Part shown: in pieces, positions 55,751 to 64,000 of the stretch
Numbering within the stretch: the first letter of the stretch is position 1
How the letters are laid out: each line of letters opens with the position of its first letter
NCBI RefSeq assembly: GCF_031344075.1
Contig: NZ_JAVJAN010000001.1
Location: 1 to 64,000, forward strand
DNA: 64,000 bases
Reading direction: 5' to 3'
From: Clostridium aquiflavi
GTDB lineage: Bacteria > Bacillota > Clostridia > Clostridiales > Clostridiaceae
Position numbers and translations under genes: made by a program
Notes under the pieces: model-generated
What the model was told of the DNA's origin: nothing
The model's input: only the letters and a program-made list of their open reading frames with translations
Databases searched by the model: none

Positions 55751-57139
55751 TTAATAACAAACTACAGGAGTTCCAGCCTTTATATTTTCAAATATTTTTT
55801 GAGCCAATTCATACGGAGCATTAATACATCCATGTGAACCACTGGCCAAATAAATCTGTCCACCAAATTCTGTTCTCCAAGTTGCATCATGAAGTCCTAT
55901 ATTTCCATTAAATGGCATCCAATAATTAACTGGTGAACTATAGTTTTCTCCCTTTAATGTAGCATTTTTTTCTATATAGTTTAATCTATATGTTCCTACA
56001 GGAGTTCCCCAATTATTACTTACATTACCAGTAACAACATCACCATCTGCAATTAACTGACCCTCTTTATAATACCATATATGTTGCTTAGAAAAATTAA
56101 TTTCTAAATATGTATTACCAATATCATTCTTATTTCGTGATATAGCTGTTTGAGAATAAATAGGTTGTCTAGTAGTATCTTCACCTTTTTTTATTGTTTC
56201 AATTAGTCCATTTACTTCAGCCTGCTTGTCTATAATCCATCCATAATTTCCACCATCAACATTTACTGTTTCTCCTAATGATGTTTTAAATTCTCTTGTT
56301 TTAGAAAAAGTATTATATTTACTTGCTAAAGAATAAATATATTGACTAACATTTTTTTCACTAATCATTACTTCCATATCATTATTAACATAAAGCCAAT
56401 TATGTATTGTAGAACCATCTAATACCTCTTTACTATCTTCAAAATCATATGTTATTTTTAAATTTGAATATTTATCAAGTAGATCTTTTGCTTCATTAAC
56501 TTCTTTTGACTCTAAATTAAATTTTGGATTTTCATAACAGTCTATTTCTTCTAAATTTATTTTTGTTTCTCCATTAATAACAGCGTTTTTTACTACATCA
56601 GAAAATACTTCTTTTTTTATTTTATTACCTTTTACTTCAGGCAATATTTTGTAACCATTACTTGTATATTCAAAATCAGGATTTTTAGGGTCTGTTACAT
56701 TTTCATTAATACAAGAAAGATTATCTAATTGTTTATCTAATAAATCTTCATTAAAAGTTACTATATCATTTAATGTAGAATGACTTTTACTAAATATAGA
56801 TTTTGGCCAAGAAAATGCTTTTTGACCACTCTTTAAATTTTCTATTTTATCTTTAGGATCATAAGTTAATTCTATGCTATCACCTTTAATTTCTTCCTTT
56901 TTATCATCCCTTAATTCAAGTTCAAGTTTATACTGTGGAATTTTAGAAGCTAATAATTTCTCTGCTTCTTCAACAGTTACACCTCCAACATTTATACCAT
57001 TAATTTGTGATCCAAAATAAAAATGTTTTGCAAAATATGCTGATCCCCCCAAATAAATAGCAAGTAAAATAGCAACACATACTATAATAGCTTTAACATT
57101 TGTAATATTTTTGGTAGGTTTGTGCCTTCGTTTTCTCAT
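55751..57139 (-). CDS. L,D-transpeptidase with peptidoglycan-binding domains (copy 2)
   Basis: The 462-aa paralog of the gene at 51247 shares its whole architecture. It has a basic N-terminus (RKRRHKPTK) and TM helix (AIIVCVAILLAIYLGGSAYF), then PG_binding_4-like repeats with FGSQINGINVGGVTVEEAEKLL. The YkuD domain has NIGLHDATWRTEFGG and catalytic SHGCINAP near 436. GAGGGGAC precedes the ATG. Two such enzymes within 6 kb point to duplication, and the cysteine, histidine and glycine of the active site are kept in both. Confidence 0.9.
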   Translation of the reverse strand: MRKRRHKPTKNITNVKAIIVCVAILLAIYLGGSAYFAKHFYFGSQINGINVGGVTVEEAEKLLASKIPQYKLELELRDDKKEEIKGDSIELTYDPKDKIENLKSGQKAFSWPKSIFSKSHSTLNDIVTFNEDLLDKQLDNLSCINENVTDPKNPDFEYTSNGYKILPEVKGNKIKKEVFSDVVKNAVINGETKINLEEIDCYENPKFNLESKEVNEAKDLLDKYSNLKITYDFEDSKEVLDGSTIHNWLYVNNDMEVMISEKNVSQYIYSLASKYNTFSKTREFKTSLGETVNVDGGNYGWIIDKQAEVNGLIETIKKGEDTTRQPIYSQTAISRNKNDIGNTYLEINFSKQHIWYYKEGQLIADGDVVTGNVSNNWGTPVGTYRLNYIEKNATLKGENYSSPVNYWMPFNGNIGLHDATWRTEFGGQIYLASGSHGCINAPYELAQKIFENIKAGTPVVCY

Positions 57140-57489
57140 CTTTTTTGTCCCCTCTTTATATTAAGAAAAATTAAAAATTATATATTATGTATATAATGTA
57201 TATATACACTTTTAATATATACATTATCCTAATGATTATATCACAAATATTCTTATTATAATAACTCTATATACTAGTAAAATCAGCCTCTATTTAAAGT
57301 AATTATTGTTATTACAATATACTTTGCTATATTATTTACTAAATTTAAGTTTTATCATATATTAAATTTATTTTTTATAATAATCACTAATAATTATTAA
57401 TCCATTTAAATATTATTAATATTAAGAACAATATTTTTAAATTACATAGTCTATACTATAATATTAAATTTGAGAATAGGAGTTTTCTT
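57140..57489. promoter_or_regulatory. Divergent intergenic region, LDT and cysteine-synthase-like genes
   Basis: 350 bp, nearly all A/T. It must hold promoters in both directions. A TATATA-rich inverted stretch (about 57180-57225) can fold, but no specific site was resolved. Confidence 0.35.
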
Positions 57490-58497
57490 ATGAATAATAT
57501 ACTTAATAAAATAAATAATTTAGAAAAACTTATTGGTAATACTCCCCTAGTAGAAATATTATTTAAATATAAAGGGAAAGAACTGAAAGTATATTCAAAA
57601 CTTGAATATTATAATTACACTGGAAGTATAAAAGATAGAATGGCTTTATATATTTTGAAAAAAGCTTATTTAAATAATTCTATAAAACAAAACTACACTA
57701 TAGTTGAAACCACTAGCGGAAACACTGGTATATCATTCTCAGCTATAGGCACTTATCTCGGAAATTCTATTGATATTTATATGCCTGATTGGATGAGTGA
57801 TGAAAGAAAAAAACTTTTATCAAGCTTTAATGCTAATTTAATATTAGTTTCTAAAAAAGAAGGTGGTTTTTTAAAATGTTTAGAACTTACTGAAAAAAGA
57901 AGATTAAATTCTGATACTGTATTTCTTCCATGTCAATTTTCTAATAAGGATAATGCAGAAGCTCACTATCTATCTACAGGACCTGAAATATGGAATACTT
58001 TAAGTAATCTAGGTATTATTCCTACTGCTTTTGTTGCTGGAGTTGGAACTGGTGGAACAATTATGGGTATAGGTAAATATCTAAAAGATAAAAATTCTAA
58101 TATAAAAATATATCCATTGGAACCATCAAATTCCCCTACACTTTCTACTGGCTTTCAAGTAAGTGAACACCGAATTCAAGGAATTGTTGATGAATTTATT
58201 CCACCTATACTTGATTTAAAATCATTAAATGAAGTAATAAGTATTAATGATGGTGATGCTATTATAATGGCACAAAAGCTATCTAGAATTTTAGGTTTAG
58301 GAGTTGGAATATCATCCGGTGCTAATTTTTTAGGTGCTATAAAAACACTTGAACTAAATAATTATGAAGGAAATATAGTTACAATATTTGCTGATGATAA
58401 TAAAAAATATTTAAGTACCGATTTAATGAAATGTGAACCAATTAAAGATAACTTTATTTCATCACACATTGAATTAATAGGTTTAAAAAGATTATAA
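57490..58497 (+). CDS. Cysteine-synthase-family PLP enzyme
   Basis: The 335-aa protein has LEKLIGNTPLVEI, the PLP lysine in TGSIKDRMA near residue 45, ETTSGNTGIS and GVGTGGTIMGIGKYL (phosphate cup), and GISSGANFLGAI. This is the CysK/CysM fold, which makes cysteine from O-acetylserine and sulfide or related beta-replacement products. The usual Met/Ile of some loops differs, and the C-terminal tail (LSTDLMKCEPIKDNF) is about 25 residues longer than minimal CysK. ATAGGAG precedes the ATG. A palindromic repeat starts 2 bp after the stop. Confidence 0.82.
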   Translation: MNNILNKINNLEKLIGNTPLVEILFKYKGKELKVYSKLEYYNYTGSIKDRMALYILKKAYLNNSIKQNYTIVETTSGNTGISFSAIGTYLGNSIDIYMPDWMSDERKKLLSSFNANLILVSKKEGGFLKCLELTEKRRLNSDTVFLPCQFSNKDNAEAHYLSTGPEIWNTLSNLGIIPTAFVAGVGTGGTIMGIGKYLKDKNSNIKIYPLEPSNSPTLSTGFQVSEHRIQGIVDEFIPPILDLKSLNEVISINDGDAIIMAQKLSRILGLGVGISSGANFLGAIKTLELNNYEGNIVTIFADDNKKYLSTDLMKCEPIKDNFISSHIELIGLKRL

Positions 58498-58498
58498 C

Positions 58499-58602
58499 AT
58501 TATGCTATGTTTTATCAGAATGTCTAAATATGAATAAGCAAAGCAAACTAAGTAACTGAACTTTACCTATTGCATCAACATACATTTAAAACATAGCATA
58601 AT
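58499..58602 (+). repeat. Palindromic repeat, copy 6 (short, perfect 16-bp arms)
   Basis: The 104-bp element has ATTATGCTATGTTTTA at the left and its exact complement TAAAACATAGCATAAT at the right. The interior keeps AATAAGCAAAGC and TAACTGAACTTTACCTATTGCAT but lacks the apex stem of larger copies. It begins 2 bp beyond the stop of the cysteine-synthase-like gene and could act as its terminator. Confidence 0.75.
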
Positions 58603-58731
58603 ATTGAAATTATTATTAAAATATACAATGTATAAACATCTATGAATTACTATCTATTTATAATTATCTGCTATCCCTAATTTTCATAATATTTAATAAG
58701 AGCTTGAGTACCTAGATCTCCTAAATCATGC

Positions 58732-59817
58732 CTATTTCTTAATAAGATATTTATACTCTATATCTAAAATTATAATATTTCTTGCATTTAAGTCATTTTG
58801 AAGATCTATTATTTCTGCTTCATCCCCATTTTTTTGTAGTATTTTAATAATTGGTCTTAATGGATTATTAATATTATCTCCAATAACTGTAGCACGCCTT
58901 TTATCACTTAATTTTACACAAGATCCAATAGGATATGGTTCTATTTTTTTCAAAAATGCCTTTACAACATTATAATCAAAGCTGCTACCAACCCCTGCCA
59001 TAATATATTCTATGGCTTCTAAAGGCTTTATTGGATTTCTATATGGTCTATTTCCTGTCAAAGCATCATATACATCTGCTACAGTTATTATCCTCCCAAA
59101 CAAAGGGATATCTTCCCTTTTTAGTTTATTCGGATAGCCTGTCCCATCAAATTTTTCATGATGACTTATAACTCCTAAATATATATCATTATCCATATAT
59201 TTATTTTCTACAATATAGTTTCCACCTAACTCTGCATGAGTTTTAACAATATTAAATTCCTCTTCAGTAAGCTTTGATGGTTTTCCTATTATTTCTATTG
59301 GTATTGCTACTTTTCCAATATCATGTAATAATCCACAAACACCTAAATCACATAACTCTTTCTTACTTAAATTTAATGCACTTCCTATTGCAATTGATAT
59401 TACTGTTACACTCAAAGAGTGAAGATATGTGTTAACATCATATGATTGTAAATCTGTTATTCCTATAGATGTTTTTTTATTTTTACACATATTATTGACA
59501 AGCTTTACAGATATTGATTCTATCTCTTTTATAACATTCTCTTCCAAAATTTTATGCTTACTTTTGCACATTTCAAAAATATTCTTAATTGTTGTTACAG
59601 ATTTTTTTCTTAAGTTATCATCTAATATTAGATTTTTTCTGCCATCATCAATATATGCACCTAAAACATTGAAATTTATTAGTTTCTGTATGTTTGCATT
59701 TGTTAATATCATACCTTTCTTTAATAAAAAAGCTTTTGATTTTTTATTGTTATCTAGATGTATATTACTAGCTAATTTCATTCCAGCTTTCAATTCATAA
59801 TAAGGTACAAATATCAA
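58732..59817 (-). CDS. HD-GYP domain phosphodiesterase
   Basis: The start is TTG 59817 behind GGAGTGA. The 361-aa protein has an N-terminal domain of about 120 residues (ELKAGMKLASNIHLDNNKK) like other clostridial HD-GYP proteins. The HD-GYP core then shows HSLSVTVISIAIG, LLHDIGKVAIP near 167, HAELGG, HHEKFDGTGYP near 219 and DVYDALT. The GYP variant and metal ligands are complete. The protein probably hydrolyses cyclic di-GMP or a related dinucleotide. No sensor or TM segment is present. The last 60 residues are an extra beta-rich domain (PIGSCVKLSDKRRATVIGDN). Confidence 0.88.
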   Translation of the reverse strand: MIFVPYYELKAGMKLASNIHLDNNKKSKAFLLKKGMILTNANIQKLINFNVLGAYIDDGRKNLILDDNLRKKSVTTIKNIFEMCKSKHKILEENVIKEIESISVKLVNNMCKNKKTSIGITDLQSYDVNTYLHSLSVTVISIAIGSALNLSKKELCDLGVCGLLHDIGKVAIPIEIIGKPSKLTEEEFNIVKTHAELGGNYIVENKYMDNDIYLGVISHHEKFDGTGYPNKLKREDIPLFGRIITVADVYDALTGNRPYRNPIKPLEAIEYIMAGVGSSFDYNVVKAFLKKIEPYPIGSCVKLSDKRRATVIGDNINNPLRPIIKILQKNGDEAEIIDLQNDLNARNIIILDIEYKYLIKK

Positions 59818-59936
59818 TTAAATCACTCCTAAACCAGTTTACTTTTCTTCTTACTTTAATATTTTATCATTTTAAAGCAAAATTTAACATAATTTTTACT
59901 AATAATTATCAGACAAAATACTAAAGAGTAAAAAAG

Positions 59937-59975
59937 AAAAATACTATTGGTACATTTATGTAGCCATAGTATTTT
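59937..59975 (-). terminator. Terminator after the alarmone synthetase gene
   Basis: AAAATACTATTGG pairs with CCATAGTATTTT with one bulge. On the minus strand it is followed by TTTTTTACT about 85 bp beyond the stop. Confidence 0.7.
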
Positions 59976-60059
59976 CCTCAATATATTCTTAAAATATAAT
60001 TTTTTATATTTTACATTTATTTAAAACCTTTTATTTTGAATCTCTATATTTTTTTAATT

Positions 60060-60875
60060 TTATTCTACATCTATCCATGTCATTTTATTTTTTAATCTAT
60101 TTATTTCTGAGTCTTGTTCTTCTATCATTTTTATATAATTTTTCTCTTTTTCGCACCATTCTTTACTTAAATTATTAACTAATGATGCCATTTCATCTGC
60201 ACTACCAACTATTCTGTTAAATAATAATAAATTTGATTTTAGAATTTCTGGAATTTCATTGTGTGAATATCTTAAAATATGATCTATTTCTCCATATCCT
60301 TCTTCAAATATTGTTCTAACTTGAATTTCTGCAACTACTTTTTCGTTTGTTGGACAAAACTCAACTAAGTAATGTACTGAACGATATCCTGAAGCTCTTG
60401 ATCTCACTTTTATATCTAATTCCTCGAAGACCTCAATATTGTCTCCATCTCTAACATTAGCGGTTATTTCTACTACTTTCCATGTGTTTATTATGTACTC
60501 ATGTATTTCTCTCCATTGCTCCTTAAATATATGTATAACCCTTATTCCAATTAAATCATTTATTTCTTGTTTATAATTATCTACTGTAAATTCAAAATCA
60601 TCGCCATATTTTTCTTTTCTATCTTCAGTTTTTCTTATAATTTTTTCTATAAGCCTAATAGGTTCTTTAATTCTTGATTTTACTGAATGTATAACCTCTT
60701 GAGAACGTAATATATTAGCTATAAATCCTGCTTGATTTTCATAGGAATCTTTATACTCAATATAATCATTATATATTGCTTTCATGTTTTCCATATTAAT
60801 ATTATATTTCTCTATTGTTTTGTCAATCTGTGGATACTCTAATAAAAATTCATCTATATTAAATTCCTTTTTCAT
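60060..60875 (-). CDS. Small alarmone synthetase (RelA/SpoT synthetase domain)
   Basis: ATG 60875 is placed by GGGGAG; the TTG at 60896 overlaps that site. The 271-aa protein is a stand-alone synthetase domain: INDLIGIRVIHIF, then RASGYRSVHYLVEF and VAEIQVRTIFEEGYGEIDH, the usual ATP/GTP-site set. No hydrolase or TGS/ACT domains are present. It would make (p)ppGpp from ATP and GDP/GTP in stress, as RelQ/RelP-type enzymes do. The C-terminal helix (EEQDSEINRLKNKM) is probably for oligomer contacts. Confidence 0.88.
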   Translation of the reverse strand: MKKEFNIDEFLLEYPQIDKTIEKYNINMENMKAIYNDYIEYKDSYENQAGFIANILRSQEVIHSVKSRIKEPIRLIEKIIRKTEDRKEKYGDDFEFTVDNYKQEINDLIGIRVIHIFKEQWREIHEYIINTWKVVEITANVRDGDNIEVFEELDIKVRSRASGYRSVHYLVEFCPTNEKVVAEIQVRTIFEEGYGEIDHILRYSHNEIPEILKSNLLLFNRIVGSADEMASLVNNLSKEWCEKEKNYIKMIEEQDSEINRLKNKMTWIDVE

Positions 60876-60955
60876 AAATACACTCCCCTTATCCAAAAAA
60901 TTTTCTTATAATTTAATACTACACTAATTTTCTCATAATATAAATAGAGATATTT

Positions 60956-60994
60956 AAAAAGCTGAATTATGTATTACACAGAAATCAGCTTTTT
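60956..60994 (-). terminator. Terminator after the symporter gene
   Basis: AAAAAGCTGA pairs with TCAGCTTTTT around a 19-base loop, a few bases from the symporter stop. The A run on one side and T run on the other allow bidirectional use. Confidence 0.8.
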
Positions 60995-60997
60995 CAT

Positions 60998-62230
60998 CTA
61001 TACTTGATTTTTTTTATTCCTCATAAATTTTGAAATCATCATTGTACAAACAGTATTACCAGATGAATTTAATAATGTAGCTGGTATATCAATTATTGTG
61101 GCTATTACAAGCATTATTGCAAGAGCTTCTTGTGGAAAGTTAAACATACTTAATATAAGCATTTCCCCTATTGCTCCACCTCCTGGAACAGCTCCTACAA
61201 CAGCTCCTATTAATAATCCTAAAATTAATATAGTTATTAATGAGCCAATACTATCCGTGTCACGTCCAAATATTCCAAACAAGAACATAATTTTGTATAC
61301 ACCACCTATAACTGATCCATCTTTATGAATATTAACTCCTATTGGCATTATTATTTTAGCTATACTATCTGGTACCCCCATCTTTTTAGCTGCTTTTATA
61401 TTTACAGGTATGCAAGCTGCACTTGAACATGTTGCTACTGCTGTTACTGCTGGTTCAACAGAATTTTCCCAAAAACTTTTAATTCCCCTTTTGCCACCAG
61501 CAATATATGCATATATTGTAAAGAATATACCGAAATATAATATTGACAGAACAGTATATAGTACAAATACTTTCAAGTATCCTGTTAATATTTGTCCTCC
61601 TAATTCTCCTATTATACTTGCAAAATAAGCTCCAAGGCCTATTGGTGCATAATACATGATTATACTTATAATTTTCATTGTTACTGCTGCACCACTATTT
61701 AAAAATTTTGCAAATATTTTACCTTCTTCTTTACAAAGCATTGTCGCAAATCCTACTATTATTGAAAATAAAATTAATGCAAGTAAGTTACTTCTTGTTA
61801 AAAGTTCTGAAAAATCACCAACACTGATGCTAGATACAATCTTTTCTAATATTCCAACTGAATTCATAGTTTCATTTTGATTAGAATTAATTAAGTTTTC
61901 AAATGTAGATAAATTTAATCCTTTTGTAGGATCAAATAATTTAAAACTAGCCACTCCTAATATTCCTGAAATAAGAGCAGTTGCTCCAAATACTATAACA
62001 GTTGTTCCCAATAATTTGCCTAACTTCTTAGAGCTCTCCATATTAGCTATTGATGATGATATACTAAAAAATACTATTGGTATTAATGCTGTAAATATCA
62101 TATTTAAAAATAATTTTCCTAATGGTTCAAATATTTTTGCATCTTCCCCCATTATAAGTCCTATAGTACCACCAAATAAAATTGATAGTAATAAAATTAT
62201 TGAATATTTATAGTTTTTTATAAACTTCAA
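60998..62230 (-). CDS. Dicarboxylate/amino acid:cation symporter (DAACS family)
   Basis: The start is TTG 62230 behind GGAGGAAT. The 410-aa membrane protein has about eight TM helices and the family landmarks: FGGTIGLIMG near the N-terminus, a LNMIFTALIPIVFFSI hairpin, ATCSSAACIPVN (serine-rich loop), VNIHKDGSVIGG and PGGGAIGEM. It would take up glutamate, aspartate, serine or C4-dicarboxylates with Na+ or H+. The divergent AraC-type gene 200 bp away is its likely regulator. Confidence 0.9.
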   Translation of the reverse strand: MKFIKNYKYSIILLLSILFGGTIGLIMGEDAKIFEPLGKLFLNMIFTALIPIVFFSISSSIANMESSKKLGKLLGTTVIVFGATALISGILGVASFKLFDPTKGLNLSTFENLINSNQNETMNSVGILEKIVSSISVGDFSELLTRSNLLALILFSIIVGFATMLCKEEGKIFAKFLNSGAAVTMKIISIIMYYAPIGLGAYFASIIGELGGQILTGYLKVFVLYTVLSILYFGIFFTIYAYIAGGKRGIKSFWENSVEPAVTAVATCSSAACIPVNIKAAKKMGVPDSIAKIIMPIGVNIHKDGSVIGGVYKIMFLFGIFGRDTDSIGSLITILILGLLIGAVVGAVPGGGAIGEMLILSMFNFPQEALAIMLVIATIIDIPATLLNSSGNTVCTMMISKFMRNKKNQV

Positions 62231-62349
62231 AGCGTATTCCTCCTTAATTGAATTTTTATTTTTTACTCTTCTTGATAAAATATAATTCCTTTAATTTTTT
62301 ATATAAAATATATCTTTGTTAATTTTATTATATACAGAATTTTAACTAT

Positions 62350-62390
62350 AAATAGTGCATATATTGCTTGAAATATTGTAAAAAGTGCTC
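62350..62390 (+). promoter_or_regulatory. Direct-repeat pair between symporter and AraC genes
   Basis: AGTGC occurs at 62354 and 62384, start-to-start spacing 30 bp (about three helical turns), in a 198-bp divergent gap. Direct half-sites of this spacing are compatible with AraC-type binding. Only short matches are seen, so this is a weak call. Confidence 0.3.
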
Positions 62391-62428
62391 TATGATTTAT
62401 ATATATTATTTGAAAGGTTGTCATTTAA

Positions 62429-63280
62429 ATGAATACAATTGATTATGGAAATAAAGCTGGCTACTTGCATAGTGATTTTAAATTATTTCATATAAAAGAT
62501 AAGAAAAATCAAGAATTTGAATTCCACTACCATGAGTTCAATAAGATAATTATATTTTTATCTGGAAAAGTAACTTATCTAATAGAAGGAAAAGCTTATT
62601 ATCTAAAACCTTGGGATATACTTCTTGTAAATAATCATGATGTGCACAAACCATTAATAGATTCGTCTGAAGCTTATGAAAGAATAGTAATTTGGGTTAA
62701 TTCAAATTTTATAGAATCTCACAATTATAATAATTGTGATTTGATGACTTGTTTTAAATTAGCTAATAAAAAAAGCTTTAATCTTATTAGACTTGATATC
62801 AAATTACAGAATTCATTAAAAGGCATTATTAGCTCATTAGAGTCTTCATTAAATTCAAATGATTTTGGAAGTAAACTTTTAAATAATGCATTATTTATCC
62901 AATTCTTAATTTATTTAAATAGGATATACCTTGAAGATATGTTTATTAATGATAAGTCATCTCTTAAATATGATAAACAAATTGAAGAAATATTAAAATA
63001 TATAAATACTAATATATCAGAAGATCTTTCTATTGAATTTCTAGCAAAGAAATTTTTTATAAGTAAGTATTATTTAATGCATAAATTTAAAAAAGAAACC
63101 GGTTATACTCTTCATAATTATATATTGCAAAAAAGATTATTAATAGCAAAAGACCTTATAGAAAATGGTGAAGCTGTTTTAAAAGTATCTACAAAGTGTG
63201 GATTTAATGATTACTCTAGTTTTCTACGCTCTTTTAAAAAATTATTTAATAAATCACCAAGAGAACTTTTTTTGAAATAG
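62429..63280 (+). CDS. AraC-family regulator
   Basis: The 283-aa protein has an N-terminal cupin-like domain (FEFHYHEFNKIIIFLSGKV, LKPWDILLVNNHDVHKP). The C-terminal AraC helix-turn-helix pair is at about 185-283: ISEDLSIEFLAKKFFISKYYL, FKKETGYTLHNYI, CGFNDYSSFLRSFKKLFNKSP. It probably binds a sugar or acid through the cupin and regulates the divergent symporter. A short AT-rich leader with AAAGGTTG precedes the ATG. Confidence 0.9.
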   Translation: MNTIDYGNKAGYLHSDFKLFHIKDKKNQEFEFHYHEFNKIIIFLSGKVTYLIEGKAYYLKPWDILLVNNHDVHKPLIDSSEAYERIVIWVNSNFIESHNYNNCDLMTCFKLANKKSFNLIRLDIKLQNSLKGIISSLESSLNSNDFGSKLLNNALFIQFLIYLNRIYLEDMFINDKSSLKYDKQIEEILKYINTNISEDLSIEFLAKKFFISKYYLMHKFKKETGYTLHNYILQKRLLIAKDLIENGEAVLKVSTKCGFNDYSSFLRSFKKLFNKSPRELFLK

Positions 63281-63379
63281 ATATGCCTCCCATTAAGTTC
63301 CATTTAATGTAATGTATATATTATTTTTCTAAGGAAAAGATAAATACTGATTAAAGTATTACAGGAGGGAATTTAAAAT

Positions 63380-63526
63380 ATGGGTAATGATAAAATGTCA
63401 GCTCGTGAAAAAGCTAAACAAATGATGATTGCAGGGGATTCTTTTGATACAATCATGGAAAAAACTAATTTAAGGCTAAAAGACTTAAAAAAAATTAGAA
63501 GAAAAGAAATAGATACTCATTTTTAA
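63380..63526 (+). CDS. 48-aa basic HTH-like peptide
   Basis: This short frame has a strong ribosome binding site (AGGAGGGA, 9 bases before the ATG). The product runs MGNDKMSAREKAKQMMIAGD, then SFDTIMEKTNLRLKDLKKIR and a basic end. It reads like a helix-turn-helix of the homeodomain/resolvase type with nothing else attached. The upstream sequence is about 100 bp from the AraC stop and two hairpins follow the stop. It may be a small DNA-binding regulator, but no family can be named. Confidence 0.6.
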   Translation: MGNDKMSAREKAKQMMIAGDSFDTIMEKTNLRLKDLKKIRRKEIDTHF

Positions 63527-63545
63527 AGTATCTAAACCTATATTT

Positions 63546-63610
63546 AAAACTATTTTTAATTAATAGTTTTTTTAAGTTAGTGCTAATTTTTTTTAATTTA
63601 GCACTAACTT
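63546..63610 (+). terminator. Two consecutive hairpins after the 48-aa gene
   Basis: AAAACTATT pairs with AATAGTTTT followed by T7 (63546-63575). Then AAGTTAGTGCTAA pairs with TTAGCACTAACTT (63574-63610). The first is a good plus-strand terminator; the second could serve the minus strand. Confidence 0.75.
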
Positions 63611-63657
63611 TATCACAATTAACATTCATATAAGTATAATAATTATTTATTTTTAAA

Positions 63658-63791
63658 TATGTTTTGATATATATCTAATAGATAATTTGGCATTGTAATT
63701 ATACTTTGAGGATCATTAATTAGTATTCCTAAATTTAATTACTCCGCTATAAGCTTTGTTTTTACATATATTAATATTCTACTAAAACGTA
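63658..63791 (+). repeat. Palindromic repeat, copy 7
   Basis: This 134-bp member begins TATGTTTTGATATATATC and ends ATATTAATATTCTACTAAAACGTA. It keeps GGCATTGTAATTATACTTTGAG paired against TATTCCTAAATTTAATTAC but has lost the apex stem. It begins 4 bp beyond the stop of the last gene. Confidence 0.65.
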
Positions 63792-63794
63792 GTC

Positions 63795-64000
63795 TTATTT
63801 CTTTAATAAATTATTCTTAATATAATAAAAAGTTGCTTTTTCCCCTTCATTTGCAAGTTTATTAAGTAAAAATTCTAATACTTCTCTCGTTTCTTTATGC
63901 AAAATATAATGATTTTTACCTATATTGTAATATTCTAATGCACTTCTATCACTATACTTCTCCTTTTGATAATTCATCGAAGCACACATTCTATCAATAA
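63795..64000 (-). CDS. Hypothetical protein, probably partial (5' end outside window)
   Basis: An in-frame ATG at 63989 gives 64 aa, but it has no ribosome binding site and the frame stays open to the window edge, so the real start may lie outside. The visible part is helical (RSALEYYNIGKNHYILHKET, REVLEFLLNKLANEGEKATF, YYIKNNLLKK) with no recognised family. A palindromic repeat follows the stop by 4 bp. Confidence 0.45.
   Translation of the reverse strand, partial: IDRMCASMNYQKEKYSDRSALEYYNIGKNHYILHKETREVLEFLLNKLANEGEKATFYYIKNNLLKK

Noticed and set aside
10871..63791. CRISPR array made of the repeated palindromes
   Set aside because: Copies are 95-290 bp, tens of kilobases apart and of variable sequence, with no spacer pattern and no cas genes.

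Overview
The window is very AT-rich (about a quarter to 30% G+C by eye), uses strong AGGAGG-type ribosome binding sites and TTG/GTG starts freely, and carries RNase J, a split transketolase, YhgE/Pip, DUF503 and two YkuD L,D-transpeptidases. Together these point to a low-GC Bacillota, most likely Clostridium sensu stricto. The species cannot be named from the sequence. No rRNA, tRNA, CRISPR array, transposase or integrase was seen.

Region 1 (about 1-24,400, all minus strand) is a contractile-injection-type locus. Read in transcription order it has a small membrane protein, a 721-aa sheath-like protein, two tandem Hcp/tail-tube-like paralogs and a hairpin terminator. A regulatory or assembly block follows: J-domain protein, membrane FHA protein, zinc-ribbon FHA protein, two PP2C-like proteins, two unknown (possibly baseplate) proteins and an Hsp70-like ATPase. 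After a palindromic repeat comes the spike/effector block: a baseplate-like protein, VgrG, a DcrB/EagR-like chaperone, a second VgrG, a pentapeptide protein, an Imm11-like protein, a PAAR-like protein and a VgrG-RHS polymorphic toxin that runs off the left edge. No AAA+ sheath-recycling ATPase, TssJLM-like membrane complex or Ser/Thr kinase lies in the window. Both PP2C domains lack a metal-ligand aspartate.

Region 2 (24,400-35,300, minus) holds a MerR-methyltransferase fusion, a DegT/DnrJ aminotransferase, and a cluster of three dynamin-like GTPases with a coiled-coil protein. Region 3 (35,300-40,800) holds RNase J, a broken MATE transporter and YhgE/Pip.

Region 4 (40,800-49,700) is a nucleoside catabolism set: uridine phosphorylase, NupC transporter, phosphopentomutase, split transketolase, DeoD and a transaldolase-like aldolase. 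It would take nucleosides to ribose-5-phosphate and then into central metabolism. A GntR/UTRA regulator is divergent from it.

Region 5 (49,700-59,800) holds an ArAE-type membrane protein, DUF503, two L,D-transpeptidases flanking a MocR regulator and alanine racemase, a cysteine-synthase-like enzyme and an HD-GYP protein. Region 6 (60,000-64,000) holds a small alarmone synthetase, a dicarboxylate/amino acid symporter with a divergent AraC regulator, a 48-aa peptide and a partial hypothetical gene.

An imperfect palindromic repeat family of about 95-290 bp occurs eight times. Six copies start 1-10 bp after, or overlap, a stop codon. The arms differ between copies but stay complementary within each copy, which suggests selection for base pairing.
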